From the NCBI GenBank assembly GCA_019414025.1, contig DXMU01000026.1, positions 1 to 57,929 of the forward strand: a stretch of DNA of 57,929 nt. Reading direction: 5' to 3'. This DNA comes from Collinsella sp. GTDB lineage: Bacteria > Actinomycetota > Coriobacteriia > Coriobacteriales > Coriobacteriaceae. A model generated the notes under the pieces. It saw only the letters and a list, made by a program, of their open reading frames with translations, made no database searches and was not told the DNA's origin. The position numbers were made by a program, and so were the translations under genes. Each line of letters begins with the position of its first letter. The stretch's first letter is position 1. This document shows, piece after piece, positions 7,224 to 15,700 of this stretch.

Positions 7224-9476
7224 ATGGAACAACTCCCGCAATCGAGCTCACGCGGCCGACGCCGCACGGCCCAGGCGCAGACTCCGCACGAACGTCCGCA
7301 GGGCAAACCCCGCACCAACGAGACACACCGTGGCGCGGACTCACGTCGTACGCCCGCGTCCTCCAGCAAGTCCGCGCACGCCAGCGCCAACGACGGTGTC
7401 TGCTCACCGGCTGCCGACCATCAGACGCCCGCTCGCCCCAAGTCCCGTTATATCCCCGCCCTCGATGGCCTACGCACACTCGCCGTTGTCGCGGTGGTGC
7501 TCTACCACCTCAACCTCACCTGGGCGCAGGGCGGCTTGCTCGGCGTCACGATTTTCTTTGTGCTTTCGGGCTATCTGATCACGCGCCTGCTGCTCAACGA
7601 AGTAGCCAAGACCGGCCGCATCGACCTCAAGAGCTTCTGGATCCGCCGCATTCGCCGCCTATTCCCCGCCGTGGTAACCGTTGTAGTAGTGACCTGCGCG
7701 CTGTGTACCATCTTTAACCACGTAATGCTCACCAAGATGCGCCCCGACATCCTGCCGTCGCTGCTGTTCTTCAACAACTGGTGGCAGATTGCGCAGGATG
7801 TTTCGTACTTTAATGCTCTGGGCGACCCCTCGCCGCTCACGCACTTCTGGTCGCTCGCTATCGAGGAGCAGTTCTATCTGATTTGGCCACCGCTGCTGTT
7901 TGCCATGGTGTCCATGCATATGAGCAAACCCAACACGCGCCGTGTGGTCCTGGGGCTTGCAGCGGCATCCGCCCTTGCCATGATGGTGCTCTACAACCCT
8001 ACCGCCGACCCCAGCCGTGTGTACTACGGCACGGATACCCGCGTGTTCTCGCTGCTGTTGGGTGCATGGATGGCATTTATCCCCGATCGCGACCTAGCGC
8101 CGGTTCGCCTTGCCCATCGCCTGGGACTCGACCGCCTAGTGAGCGCTGCCAAGCGCGGTAAGCTCGACAAGAGCGCCAAGGGCGGGCATGACGAGAAGAC
8201 CGATTCCGCAGCCGAGACCGCCCCAGCTCAGCCGAGTGCGCTCATACGCTTTTGGTCCTCGCCCGCGTCCATCGACGTACTGGGCATTGTGGGCCTGGTC
8301 GGCCTTGCGGCCATGGTCGCGCTCACCAACGGCTACACCGCTTTCCAATATCGCGGAGGCACGCTGCTGTGCTCCATCCTCACGCTCATGGTCATCGCCG
8401 CCTGCGTACAGCCCCAGGGCCTGGTCGCGCGCGCCCTTGCCGCCGAGCCGCTCGTGTGGGTCGGCAAGCGCTCGTACAGCATCTATCTGTGGCACTATCC
8501 GCTGCTGCTGCTTATGAACCCGGTCGCCAACATCAACGATACGCCCTGGTGGCAGTACATCTTGCAGATACTTGTGGTGGTCGCCGTGGCAGAGTGCTGC
8601 TATCGCCTTATCGAGACTCCGTTTAGGAAGGGCGCCTTTGGGCGCACCGTTTCCGAGTTCCGTGACGGAACCGCCACGCCCGCAGGCTGGGTGCGTGCGC
8701 ATATTCCCGTGTGCGCCACTTGCGGCGTCGTGCTGATCATTGCCCTAGGAGGCCTCATCTTTGTGCCGGAGACCTCCGCGTTAAGTGGTGAAGGTGCCGA
8801 AATCCTCAACAAAGAAGCCAAGAATACCGCACCCAAAGACCAGCAGGCAGCCGACGACACCGACAAGGACAACGACGGCTTCCCCGACGGATCCTATGAC
8901 CTGCTGATGATCGGCGACTCCGTGTCGCTGCGCGCCGTCGATTCCTTTGACGGCGTGTTCCCCCACAGTCACATCGATGCCGAAAAGGGCCGCCAGTTTG
9001 ATGCGGGCCGCGCAACATTTGAGGGCTATCTCCAACAGAACCTTGCCGGCAAGGTCGTGGTCTTTGCACTGGGCACCAATGGTCTGGTAACTGATGACCA
9101 GATCGATGCCATCATGGCCGATGCCGGCGACAAGCGTATCGTCGCATTTGTGAACACACGCAGTCCGCAGCCGTGGGTGGGTTCCACCAACCAGGCTATC
9201 GCAAATGCCGCCACGCGCTACAAGAACGTGCGCGTTATCGACTGGTACGGATACAGCGCCAATCGCAACGACCTGTTCGACGGCGACGGCACGCACCTGT
9301 CGACTACCGGCGTGACCGAGTACCTCAATCTCATCCACGATGCAGTCAAGAAAGACCTACCCGTGCACCCCGAGGACCACGTTAACGATCCGCAACCGGC
9401 AGCCGTCAAGTCCGCCGGCGACGCGCTCGTCAACGCTCTCGCCTACAAGCCGCACAAGCTCGGCGGCGACAAGTAA
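7224..9476 (+). CDS. OatA-like O-acetyltransferase with SGNH domain (750 aa)
   Basis: Residues 1-75 are a Ser/Arg/Gln-rich cytoplasmic tail. An acyltransferase-3 membrane domain spans about 75-530, opening with RYIPALDGLRTLAVVAVVLYH and IFFVLSGYLIT. The C-terminal extracytoplasmic SGNH domain (about 565-725) has block I LMIGDSVSLRA, block III FALGTNG and the Asp/His pair in DGDGTHLSTTG. This matches OatA-type enzymes that O-acetylate peptidoglycan or other wall glycans; the acceptor is not readable. A weak GGATGA precedes the ATG. Single gene, divergent from ribokinase. Confidence 0.88.
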   Translation: MEQLPQSSSRGRRRTAQAQTPHERPQGKPRTNETHRGADSRRTPASSSKSAHASANDGVCSPAADHQTPARPKSRYIPALDGLRTLAVVAVVLYHLNLTWAQGGLLGVTIFFVLSGYLITRLLLNEVAKTGRIDLKSFWIRRIRRLFPAVVTVVVVTCALCTIFNHVMLTKMRPDILPSLLFFNNWWQIAQDVSYFNALGDPSPLTHFWSLAIEEQFYLIWPPLLFAMVSMHMSKPNTRRVVLGLAAASALAMMVLYNPTADPSRVYYGTDTRVFSLLLGAWMAFIPDRDLAPVRLAHRLGLDRLVSAAKRGKLDKSAKGGHDEKTDSAAETAPAQPSALIRFWSSPASIDVLGIVGLVGLAAMVALTNGYTAFQYRGGTLLCSILTLMVIAACVQPQGLVARALAAEPLVWVGKRSYSIYLWHYPLLLLMNPVANINDTPWWQYILQILVVVAVAECCYRLIETPFRKGAFGRTVSEFRDGTATPAGWVRAHIPVCATCGVVLIIALGGLIFVPETSALSGEGAEILNKEAKNTAPKDQQAADDTDKDNDGFPDGSYDLLMIGDSVSLRAVDSFDGVFPHSHIDAEKGRQFDAGRATFEGYLQQNLAGKVVVFALGTNGLVTDDQIDAIMADAGDKRIVAFVNTRSPQPWVGSTNQAIANAATRYKNVRVIDWYGYSANRNDLFDGDGTHLSTTGVTEYLNLIHDAVKKDLPVHPEDHVNDPQPAAVKSAGDALVNALAYKPHKLGGDK

Positions 9477-9499
9477 CCTGCAGCGCAAGCTTCCCACAT

Positions 9500-9537
9500 C
9501 CGGAGGGGATACCTGCTACGGCAGACACCCCCTCCGG
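9500..9537 (+). terminator. Hairpin after the acyltransferase gene (weak terminator)
   Basis: CCGGAGGGG (9500-9508) pairs with CCCCTCCGG (9529-9537). There is no U-run, so termination is uncertain. Confidence 0.4.
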
Positions 9538-9721
9538 CAGTTAGGGACGTTCCTTATGTGCCGGCACCCAGGGACACTCCTGACACAGCAACGGAACGCC
9601 CTCCTTGCGACCGAATTCTGGGCGCCTCGCCACCCCGGGCGTTGTTTCCAAGCCCACGCCCGCAGCAAACAACCCAAAATCACTCTTTTCGAGCCGGCTC
9701 CAAGAGGTCGTGGACAAAAAG

Positions 9722-9926
9722 GGGCAAATATGAGTACTGTTACCATTTTAGTAGCAGGCAAAACTACCCAAAATGACGTCTGAGCGACCCCTACAACCCC
9801 CGAAAGCAGCCAATCTGACTGGTTTATGGCGTATTGAAGCCAATTTTAATGAACATATTATATGTTATGTTCATTATCTTTTTGAATGTAAATGCTATTC
9901 GCTTAGCAGCAGTACTCATATTTGGC
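9722..9926. repeat. Inverted-repeat element of about 205 bp in the 9477-10021 gene-free stretch
   Basis: GGCAAATATGAGTACTG (9722-9738) recurs inverted at 9910-9926 with one extra base. Inside is a perfect AT-rich palindrome, AATGAACATA / TATGTTCATT (9848-9857 and 9866-9875). The block is clearly AT-richer than its surroundings and encodes nothing convincing. It could be a small non-autonomous element or a folded RNA. The remainder of 9477-10021 holds only a hairpin and a terminator. Confidence 0.6.
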
Positions 9927-9966
9927 ATTTTTTGCCCACTGCCATATAACTAACACCCTATAGCAG

Positions 9967-10003
9967 GCAAAAAACAGGCCGCAGCCCATCGCTGCGGCCT
10001 GTT
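9967..10003 (-). terminator. Rho-independent terminator of the metal-transport operon
   Basis: On the minus strand AACAGGCCGCAGC pairs with GCTGCGGCCTGTT, followed by TTTTTGCC. It starts 19 bases past the stop of the Nramp-related gene. Confidence 0.88.
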
Positions 10004-10021
10004 CGGAAGCAAAAGCAGTCG

Positions 10022-11284
10022 TTAAGCGCTGTAGCCCATCGCTTGCAGGACAAACATGACAACCGTCAGCACCGTAATCACGCCAATGGTCGCCCACGTG
10101 AGTACATTCCACACGCGGCCGTTACGGTTGCCGCCCATAATATGGCGATCGGCAGCGATAACCACCTGGAACACCAGCACTACGGGCAGCAGCACACCGT
10201 TAATGACCTGCGAGGTCATCATAATCTGGAACAAGTCGACACCGGGCATGAGCACCAGCACGGCAGAAATGCCAATGATGGCCGTAATGATGCCGCGATA
10301 GACCGGAGCCTCGTCCCAGCTGCGGTCGGCGCCGCGCTCCCAGCCAAATGCCTCGCAGATAGCGCTCGACGTAACGCCCGGCAGCACGCAAGCGGCCAAA
10401 AAGCTCGCCGCGACCAGACCCGAGGCGAACAGCACCGTGGACCACTGACCGGCGATGGGCTCCAGCGCGCGGGCCGCATCGGCAGCGTCGCTAATCTGGA
10501 CGCCCGCCGGAAACAGTACTGTACCGGTCGTGATGATGATAAAGCCGGCGATGATGTCGGCGGCAATTGAACCGCTCACGGTATCGATGCGCTGCAACAC
10601 GATATCGTCCTCGCCCGCATTCTTATCGACCACGTTGTTCTGCGCCAAAAAAATCATCCACGGCGCAATGGTGGTGCCGATCGTGGCAACTACCAGCGAC
10701 ACGTAGCTGGGGTCGTTTTGAATATTGGGTACGACCAAGTCGACCGCAACCTCGCCCCAGTTGGGGCCGGCCATAAAGGCAGCAACGATATAGGTCACGA
10801 ACACGCAGCTCACCAGCAGCAAAATCTTCTCGATGCGCTGGAAACTACCCGACATGGTAAGCATCCACACCAGCAGCGCCACCAACGGCACCGAGATGCT
10901 CGCCGGCACGCCAAAGAGAGCAAGGCCACTGGCGATACCCGCAAACTCCGAAATGGTCACAGCCGTGTTGGCGATCAACAGCGCCGCCATAGCAAGTACA
11001 CTCTTGCGCACGCCAAAGCGCTCGCGAATGAGCGATGCCAGGCCCTTGCCCGTGACGCAGCCGCAGCGCGCCGCGGTCTCCTGCGTCACGATGAGCAGCA
11101 CGGTCATGACGGGAAGCATCCACAGCATCTTGTAGCCATAGCTGGCGCCCGCGCTGGAATACGTTGCAATGCCGCCGGCGTCATTGCCCGAAAGCGCCGC
11201 CAGCAGACCGGGACCCATAGCGCCAAAGATGGCCGCGATGGTCAACTTTTGCTTGGTGCCCGACTTTTGCTTGGTATTTTGCAC
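10022..11284 (-). CDS. Nramp-related (SLC11/NRMT-like) divalent metal transporter, probably Mg2+ (420 aa)
   Basis: Eleven or so membrane helices with the SLC11 fold. The helix-1 motif normally DPGN reads NDAG (residues 34-37), and the helix-6 MPH motif reads APW (207-209). Loss of the metal-binding methionine and the proton-coupling histidine is the hallmark, as I recall it, of Nramp-related magnesium transporters such as the one studied from Eggerthella lenta. Mg2+ (perhaps Mn2+) uptake without proton coupling is therefore inferred. The start is set at GTG 11284 (AGGTGG upstream); the longer frame to 11347 runs back into the upstream gene. It lies eight bases after the MgtE-like gene, so the two are cotranscribed. 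Confidence 0.85.
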   Translation of the reverse strand: MQNTKQKSGTKQKLTIAAIFGAMGPGLLAALSGNDAGGIATYSSAGASYGYKMLWMLPVMTVLLIVTQETAARCGCVTGKGLASLIRERFGVRKSVLAMAALLIANTAVTISEFAGIASGLALFGVPASISVPLVALLVWMLTMSGSFQRIEKILLLVSCVFVTYIVAAFMAGPNWGEVAVDLVVPNIQNDPSYVSLVVATIGTTIAPWMIFLAQNNVVDKNAGEDDIVLQRIDTVSGSIAADIIAGFIIITTGTVLFPAGVQISDAADAARALEPIAGQWSTVLFASGLVAASFLAACVLPGVTSSAICEAFGWERGADRSWDEAPVYRGIITAIIGISAVLVLMPGVDLFQIMMTSQVINGVLLPVVLVFQVVIAADRHIMGGNRNGRVWNVLTWATIGVITVLTVVMFVLQAMGYSA

Positions 11285-11292
11285 GCGACCAC

Positions 11293-13137
11293 CTAACCCA
11301 TGACCGACATGGTGAGCAGCACCGCAGCGGCACAGTACGCTACGCACGAGATCATGACGGCAATAACGTTCATGGCGGTGCCCGACGTATTGAGGTCGTG
11401 CTCGTCACGCCAGAACAGCACCATCAGGTAAATCACGGCGCTCATGTTGCCAATCAGACAGACGATGGCCGCGATGTTAAAGCACCCGGTAAAGAGTTGC
11501 TCCTCAAACATGGACGCATCGGGGAACGCAGCGGTGCGCACCAGCTGGGCGCACAGGTAGGTCACGAGTGACAGAATCAGGCCCATACCCGTGCTCTGGA
11601 AGAAGAACCCCAGATACGGCTTGGGTTCGTCGTCGTGACCGTCATACTCAAGGAAGTAGTTCTTGACGAACGACACCATGCGCGAGGCCGCCAGCAGCAC
11701 GAGCGGCATGGCGCACATGGGGAACACCACCAGATGCGCGGAGCCGAGCGCCGTTCCCAGCACGGTCGCCATGATGCACGACGCGACGCCCCATACAACA
11801 ACCCAGTACTGGCGATGTACGAACCAGCTGAGCACGTTCGTCGAGTCGTCCGATGCGCTATCGCCCGAGCCGACACCGGCGATCTGCAGGTCCTCCTGAT
11901 GCTCCTCGGCTATAACGTCCATGGCGTCGTCGAAGGTCACGATACCCAAGATGTGGCGGTTCTCGTCACAGACGGGGATAGCGACCAGGTCATACTTGGT
12001 CATCTCGTCCGTTACGTCTTCCTGGTCCTCGTCGGGCGACACATAGACCAGGTCGCGATAGGCCAGCTGACCCAACGTGGCGTCGCGGTCGGCTACGATC
12101 AGCGTGCGCAGCGAAAGCACGCCGGTCAGCATGCCGCTCGGATCCTCGGTATAGACGTAGTAGACGCTCTCGAAGTCCTCGTCGAGCTCGCGAATCGCCT
12201 CGATGGCGTCACCGACCGTTGCCGTGGCGGGCAGGGAAACAAACTCCGAGGTCATGATGCGGCCGGCGGTGTTGTCCTCATACCCCAGCAGGTTACGAAT
12301 CGCCTTCTCCTCCTTGACGCCCATCAGGCGCAGGAGCTTCTCGGCCTTCTCGTAATCGAGCTCGTCGATCAGGTCGGCTGCATCGTCCGGGTCCATCATG
12401 GCCAGCATCGACGATGCGTCCGTATCGGACAGGCCCTCGAGCATCTCGGTCATAAGCTCGTCGTCATCGAACTCCGAGATGGCCTCGGCGGCCTGGGCAG
12501 TATCGAGCTGTGCAAACACCTGCGCACGTAGGCGCGGGTCGAGCTGCTCGATAATGTCGGCGATGTCGGCAGGGTGCAGCTCGCCGAGCGTCTTGTGCGA
12601 CACCGAGAGCTGGATATTCTTGGTCGAGCGGTCGAGCAGGTCCATGTAGGACCAGGCGATGATATCCTCGCTCAACGGCTTGCCCAGGTGCTTCATAAAG
12701 CCCTCGGCAACATGCTCGAGCGTGGGGCTGATCGCGCGCAGCAAGCCGCGGGCGCCAACCTCGGCACCCAGCAGACGCAGCTGATTTTCGCCCGACATGG
12801 AAAACTTGATGTCGTTTACGCGCACGACCTTCATGCCCTGCGTGTCGACGATCTGCTTGTTGAGCACGTCGCGTGCGAGCAAGAGCTCGGTCGGCTGCAG
12901 GTACGAAAAACGGATTTCGGTGGCCGACGCCTTAAGGTACACGCCCGTCTCGTCGATACGGTCGACCCATTTGCGCCAGCTGATCATAAACGGCGTCTTG
13001 CCGGGACCGCGGAACGCGAGCGACGTCACGTGTGGAAAAACTTCGCCGGTAGCAATACCAAAATCGTTGACCACGCCGAGCTTTTCGCCGTCGACGTCCA
13101 AGACCGGCAATTTGAGCATCTCACTCAGATAATTCAA
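11293..13137 (-). CDS. PRC-barrel / MgtE_N / CBS protein with divergent membrane domain (614 aa)
   Basis: Order of domains: PRC-barrel (about 1-90, YLSEMLKLPVLDVDGEKLG), MgtE N-terminal Mg2+-sensor superhelix (about 170-290, with LHPADIADIIEQLDP), two CBS motifs (about 300-430), and about five membrane segments (455-614). In true MgtE channels the membrane part carries a GGNxGxQ motif and an aspartate in the last helix; I cannot find either. It may be a Mg2+ sensor partner of the downstream transporter rather than a channel itself. The start is TTG at 13137 with GGGGAG five bases upstream. A 10-codon ORF overlaps this start in another frame. Confidence 0.8.
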   Translation of the reverse strand: MNYLSEMLKLPVLDVDGEKLGVVNDFGIATGEVFPHVTSLAFRGPGKTPFMISWRKWVDRIDETGVYLKASATEIRFSYLQPTELLLARDVLNKQIVDTQGMKVVRVNDIKFSMSGENQLRLLGAEVGARGLLRAISPTLEHVAEGFMKHLGKPLSEDIIAWSYMDLLDRSTKNIQLSVSHKTLGELHPADIADIIEQLDPRLRAQVFAQLDTAQAAEAISEFDDDELMTEMLEGLSDTDASSMLAMMDPDDAADLIDELDYEKAEKLLRLMGVKEEKAIRNLLGYEDNTAGRIMTSEFVSLPATATVGDAIEAIRELDEDFESVYYVYTEDPSGMLTGVLSLRTLIVADRDATLGQLAYRDLVYVSPDEDQEDVTDEMTKYDLVAIPVCDENRHILGIVTFDDAMDVIAEEHQEDLQIAGVGSGDSASDDSTNVLSWFVHRQYWVVVWGVASCIMATVLGTALGSAHLVVFPMCAMPLVLLAASRMVSFVKNYFLEYDGHDDEPKPYLGFFFQSTGMGLILSLVTYLCAQLVRTAAFPDASMFEEQLFTGCFNIAAIVCLIGNMSAVIYLMVLFWRDEHDLNTSGTAMNVIAVMISCVAYCAAAVLLTMSVMG

Positions 13138-13153
13138 TGGTGCTCCCCATCAT
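13121..13153 (-). CDS. Short upstream ORF (10 codons) overlapping the MgtE-like start
   Basis: GGAGG followed four bases later by ATGATG opens a frame encoding MMGSTIELSE and stopping with TGA at 13121, 16 bases inside the MgtE-like gene. Its ribosome site is better than that of the TTG start it overlaps. It could be a leader peptide or a translational coupling device. Too short to judge from composition. Confidence 0.4.
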   Translation of the reverse strand: MMGSTIELSE

Positions 13154-13230
13154 TATTCCTCCGAACGCGGCCGCATGTGCGGCGTCCGGGGGCTTCTGGA
13201 TATGTATACGCATGCGCGGGCGGCACGCCG

Positions 13231-13296
13231 CTCGACGCCTACACCCCGTGCATGCGCAAAAAGCACCTGCATGGGGTCATCGACTGTATGGTCGAG
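13231..13296 (-). promoter_or_regulatory. Structured 5' leader of the Mg-transport operon (riboswitch candidate)
   Basis: In the RNA, CTCGAC (13296-13291) pairs with GTCGAG (13236-13231). Inside, ACCCC (13277-13273) pairs with GGGGT (13247-13243), extended by TGCA/TGCA across one mismatch to a T-rich loop. More hairpins follow toward the gene (GCCGCACATGCGGC). By eye it does not match the M-box consensus. Its position ahead of metal-transport genes suggests a metal sensor, but this is inference. Confidence 0.4.
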
Positions 13297-13345
13297 GTTT
13301 GGATTTCACCTGTAACCTTTCTCTTGACCCTCATTAACCGCAGTA

Positions 13346-13351
13346 ACTATA
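13346..13351 (-). promoter_or_regulatory. Possible -10 element of the Mg-transport operon
   Basis: TATAGT on the minus strand lies about 210 bases before the gene and upstream of the folded leader. No convincing -35 is seen. Confidence 0.35.
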
Positions 13352-13437
13352 GCATCAGCATCGCCCTGCGGCATCGAATTTATGCGCTGCACATTGCAGG
13401 CATACCAAACGCTGACGCATCCGTGACATAGCCATTC

Positions 13438-13470
13438 GGGACGTTCTTAAACGACTACCCAATGACTACT
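13438..13470. repeat. GGGACGTTCTTAAACGAC repeat overlapping a stop codon
   Basis: GGGACGTTCTTAAACGAC is the exact reverse complement of 18 bases inside the repeat at 1745-1822, and AATGACTACT recurs in both. The CTA inside GACTACT is the stop codon (TAG) of the deacetylase-like gene. Confidence 0.65.
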
Positions 13471-14872
13471 CTGTGGTGTCATCGTCCTCGGCAAGTTGGG
13501 GGAACACGGCGCCTTTGGGCATGGTGACCTTCGTCAGCGAGGTGAGCTTTTTGCTCAGCGACGTGTCCGTCTTGACCAGGTCGCTGAGCGTCACGATCTT
13601 GTAGCCGTCGGCAATGAGGCCGTCGATAATCTGCGGCAGCGCCTCGAGCGTCTGCTCGGCGCATTCGTCTCTATCGGTGAGCAGCACGATATTGCCCGGC
13701 GTCACCGAATCGAGCACCGTCGAGACCTGCTCGTCGGCACCGTTGAGCAGCCAGTCGCCCGAGTCAATATTCCACGAGACCACGGCGGAGACCAGGTCCA
13801 TCGCATCAATCCAGTTTTGCTCGTCAAAGGCAGCGTAGGGGGCACGCAGCAGCATCGTCTTCACGCCGGTCGCCGACTTAATCGCATCGGTGCCTTTCGC
13901 GATCTGCTCGCGTACCGCCTCACGGTCCTGACCCTTGAGCGAATCGTCGCTGTAGCTGTTGGATCCGATCTCGCACCCGGCATCGACAATCGCCTTGGCC
14001 GTGGCGGACGAGGCCTCGACCGCATCGCCCGACAGGAAGAACGTCGCGGTGACGCCCTTTTCCTTGAGTACCTGCAAAATCTGCTTGGTCGCTCCGCTCG
14101 GGCCCTCATCAAACGTCAGCGCCACGTACTTTTCGTTGCCCTTGGGCGCCACGCTCGCGCACGCAACGACGCAATCGGTAGCGGGCACAACCTCGCCGCG
14201 GTCCTGCGTCTTACCCGATTGCTCGCCGACCCACACCTCCGAGCGGCCCTGGACACCCCACGTCTGCACATACTCGATAGCGCCCGTGTCCTCGACCTTG
14301 AGCTTGGGCTCGATAACCGTAGCCTGAACCTCGTGCTTCTCGTAGGTGTTACGGCCATCCTTGACCGTCACCTTCTCGCCGCCCTCAAGTTCGCGGCTTT
14401 TCCACTTACCCTGTTTTATGCGCTTGCCGTCCACCTTAACCGACAGCTTTTCGCCGCCATGGCGGGTCAGCACGCTGTCATCGACGGCCAGCAGGTCGCC
14501 TGCGTCGTAGGTGTCAGTCAACTCCTGGTCGTCGATGAGATTCTGCAGCGTAGAGCCGACGCGCACCGCGGTCTTCTGGCCGTTGAGCTCCACGTCCACG
14601 CTACGGTTGACGTAGCCCACGACGGCAGCGATAAACAGCACAAGTGCGCAACCCACGGCGATGAGCGCATAGGGCAGACGGGACGGTCGGCGCGGCGAGC
14701 GCCCGTTGCCGATGCGCGCGCTGCGGTCGCTAAACCCGCGGCTATGGTTGAGGTACATCGCGCCGGGCTTACGGCGACGGCGGCGCTGACCGCTGGGCAG
14801 CTGCCCCAGGTCGCGGCGCGCCGTCGGACGCGCACCCGAGCGCCCGTTTAAGTTGGATCCATTTTGGCGCAT
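13466..14872 (-). CDS. Polysaccharide-deacetylase (NodB fold) homologue, probably inactive (468 aa)
   Basis: A basic cytoplasmic tail (1-67), one membrane anchor (68-88), an extracytoplasmic region with a repeat-like beta domain (about 90-190), and a NodB domain (about 245-435). The usual TFDDGP is TFDEGP (253-258). The metal histidines of the HTxxH motif are replaced (SNSYSD, 304-309) and the late LLHD histidine is threonine (LLTD, 397-400). RAPY and DSGDW are kept. Loss of all metal histidines argues against deacetylase activity; it may bind wall glycan. GGGGGAGGG precedes the ATG at 14872. Confidence 0.8.
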   Translation of the reverse strand: MRQNGSNLNGRSGARPTARRDLGQLPSGQRRRRRKPGAMYLNHSRGFSDRSARIGNGRSPRRPSRLPYALIAVGCALVLFIAAVVGYVNRSVDVELNGQKTAVRVGSTLQNLIDDQELTDTYDAGDLLAVDDSVLTRHGGEKLSVKVDGKRIKQGKWKSRELEGGEKVTVKDGRNTYEKHEVQATVIEPKLKVEDTGAIEYVQTWGVQGRSEVWVGEQSGKTQDRGEVVPATDCVVACASVAPKGNEKYVALTFDEGPSGATKQILQVLKEKGVTATFFLSGDAVEASSATAKAIVDAGCEIGSNSYSDDSLKGQDREAVREQIAKGTDAIKSATGVKTMLLRAPYAAFDEQNWIDAMDLVSAVVSWNIDSGDWLLNGADEQVSTVLDSVTPGNIVLLTDRDECAEQTLEALPQIIDGLIADGYKIVTLSDLVKTDTSLSKKLTSLTKVTMPKGAVFPQLAEDDDTTE

Positions 14873-14893
14873 GTGCCCTCCCCCATAAACACA

Positions 14894-14923
14894 GCAAGCC
14901 GGAGCAACAGGTCTCCGGCTTGC
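14894..14923 (-). terminator. Rho-independent terminator of the YtxH/PRC-barrel pair
   Basis: GCAAGCCGGAG pairs perfectly with CTCCGGCTTGC around eight bases; the following minus-strand sequence is TGTGTTTA, a weak U-run. It lies 21 bases past the PRC-barrel stop. Confidence 0.7.
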
Positions 14924-14944
14924 CTCCCATCATTTGGTACGTCG

Positions 14945-15700
14945 CTATTTTGTAGCTTTTGACGAGCCTCCGCTCGCCTTTTGGTATTCGTCCTTAAAGG
15001 CCTTGAACATGCCGCGCGTCTTGCCGAGCTGCTTGCCCAGTGCGCGGCTGCCCTTGTCCACGGCAACCGATCCCTTATCGTCGAGTACCTTGGCGCCCTT
15101 TTTGACCTTATCGCCCACCACGACGCTGGCCTCGGCGGCCTTGGCAGCCGCACCGCCCGAATACCCGAGCGACTTGACCTCGTCCGAGACGACCATCGCG
15201 CCGTTCTCGTAGCCGCGCAGCATCGTCGGTGGCACCTGCGTGTCGCCCACCAGCACGCTCGAAGCGGCACCGGCGGTCACATAGAATGCCTGCACGACAC
15301 CCGAGCGTGGCTTGAACTCAACGTCCGAGCAGTAGCCCACGACATCGCCCGATTCCGTGCGCACGTCCATGCCAACCCAGATGATGCAATCGTCCAGGTT
15401 GATGTCGAGGCGCTTGGCGGCGGCAGCATCGTACGTGTCCTTGACGTCATCGACCGCAATGGCACCCTCGTAGACACCAATGGCGTCGAGCGCTACGAAT
15501 CGGTCGGGGCGCTCGATCATGCCCGCGATATCGGACTGGCGGACCATAAAGCCGACCACGCGCGTACCGCCCGGGGTAAAGACCGGAAAGTGAATCTTTC
15601 CGAGCTTTTTAGGGCTGCGCGGCGTGCCGTCCTTTTTGGTGCGCTTGTCCTCGGTAGGCTTGCGATAAATCTTGGCGCCGACAAAATCCCCGGCGCGCAT
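14945..15700 (-). CDS. PRC-barrel domain protein (251 aa)
   Basis: Two PRC-barrel-like beta modules can be seen, about 1-85 (MRAGDFVGAKIY...RVVGFMVR) and about 95-165 (WVGMDVRTESGDVVGYCSDVEF). A Lys/Ala/Gly-rich tail follows (about 195-251). No membrane segment. PRC-barrels are adaptor domains, so a partner protein is expected, but none can be named. Its start overlaps the stop of the YtxH gene by one base (TAATG), so they are translationally coupled. Confidence 0.72.
   Translation of the reverse strand: MRAGDFVGAKIYRKPTEDKRTKKDGTPRSPKKLGKIHFPVFTPGGTRVVGFMVRQSDIAGMIERPDRFVALDAIGVYEGAIAVDDVKDTYDAAAAKRLDINLDDCIIWVGMDVRTESGDVVGYCSDVEFKPRSGVVQAFYVTAGAASSVLVGDTQVPPTMLRGYENGAMVVSDEVKSLGYSGGAAAKAAEASVVVGDKVKKGAKVLDDKGSVAVDKGSRALGKQLGKTRGMFKAFKDEYQKASGGSSKATK

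Noticed and set aside
10022..11284. Classical proton-coupled Mn2+/Fe2+ transporter MntH
   Set aside because: The DPGN and MPH motifs needed for transition-metal binding and proton coupling are replaced by NDAG and APW.
13140..13340. M-box (ykoK) Mg2+ riboswitch
   Set aside because: Only a short GTTACAGGTGA-like stretch recalls the consensus; the other conserved blocks are not found by eye. Kept as an unassigned structured leader.
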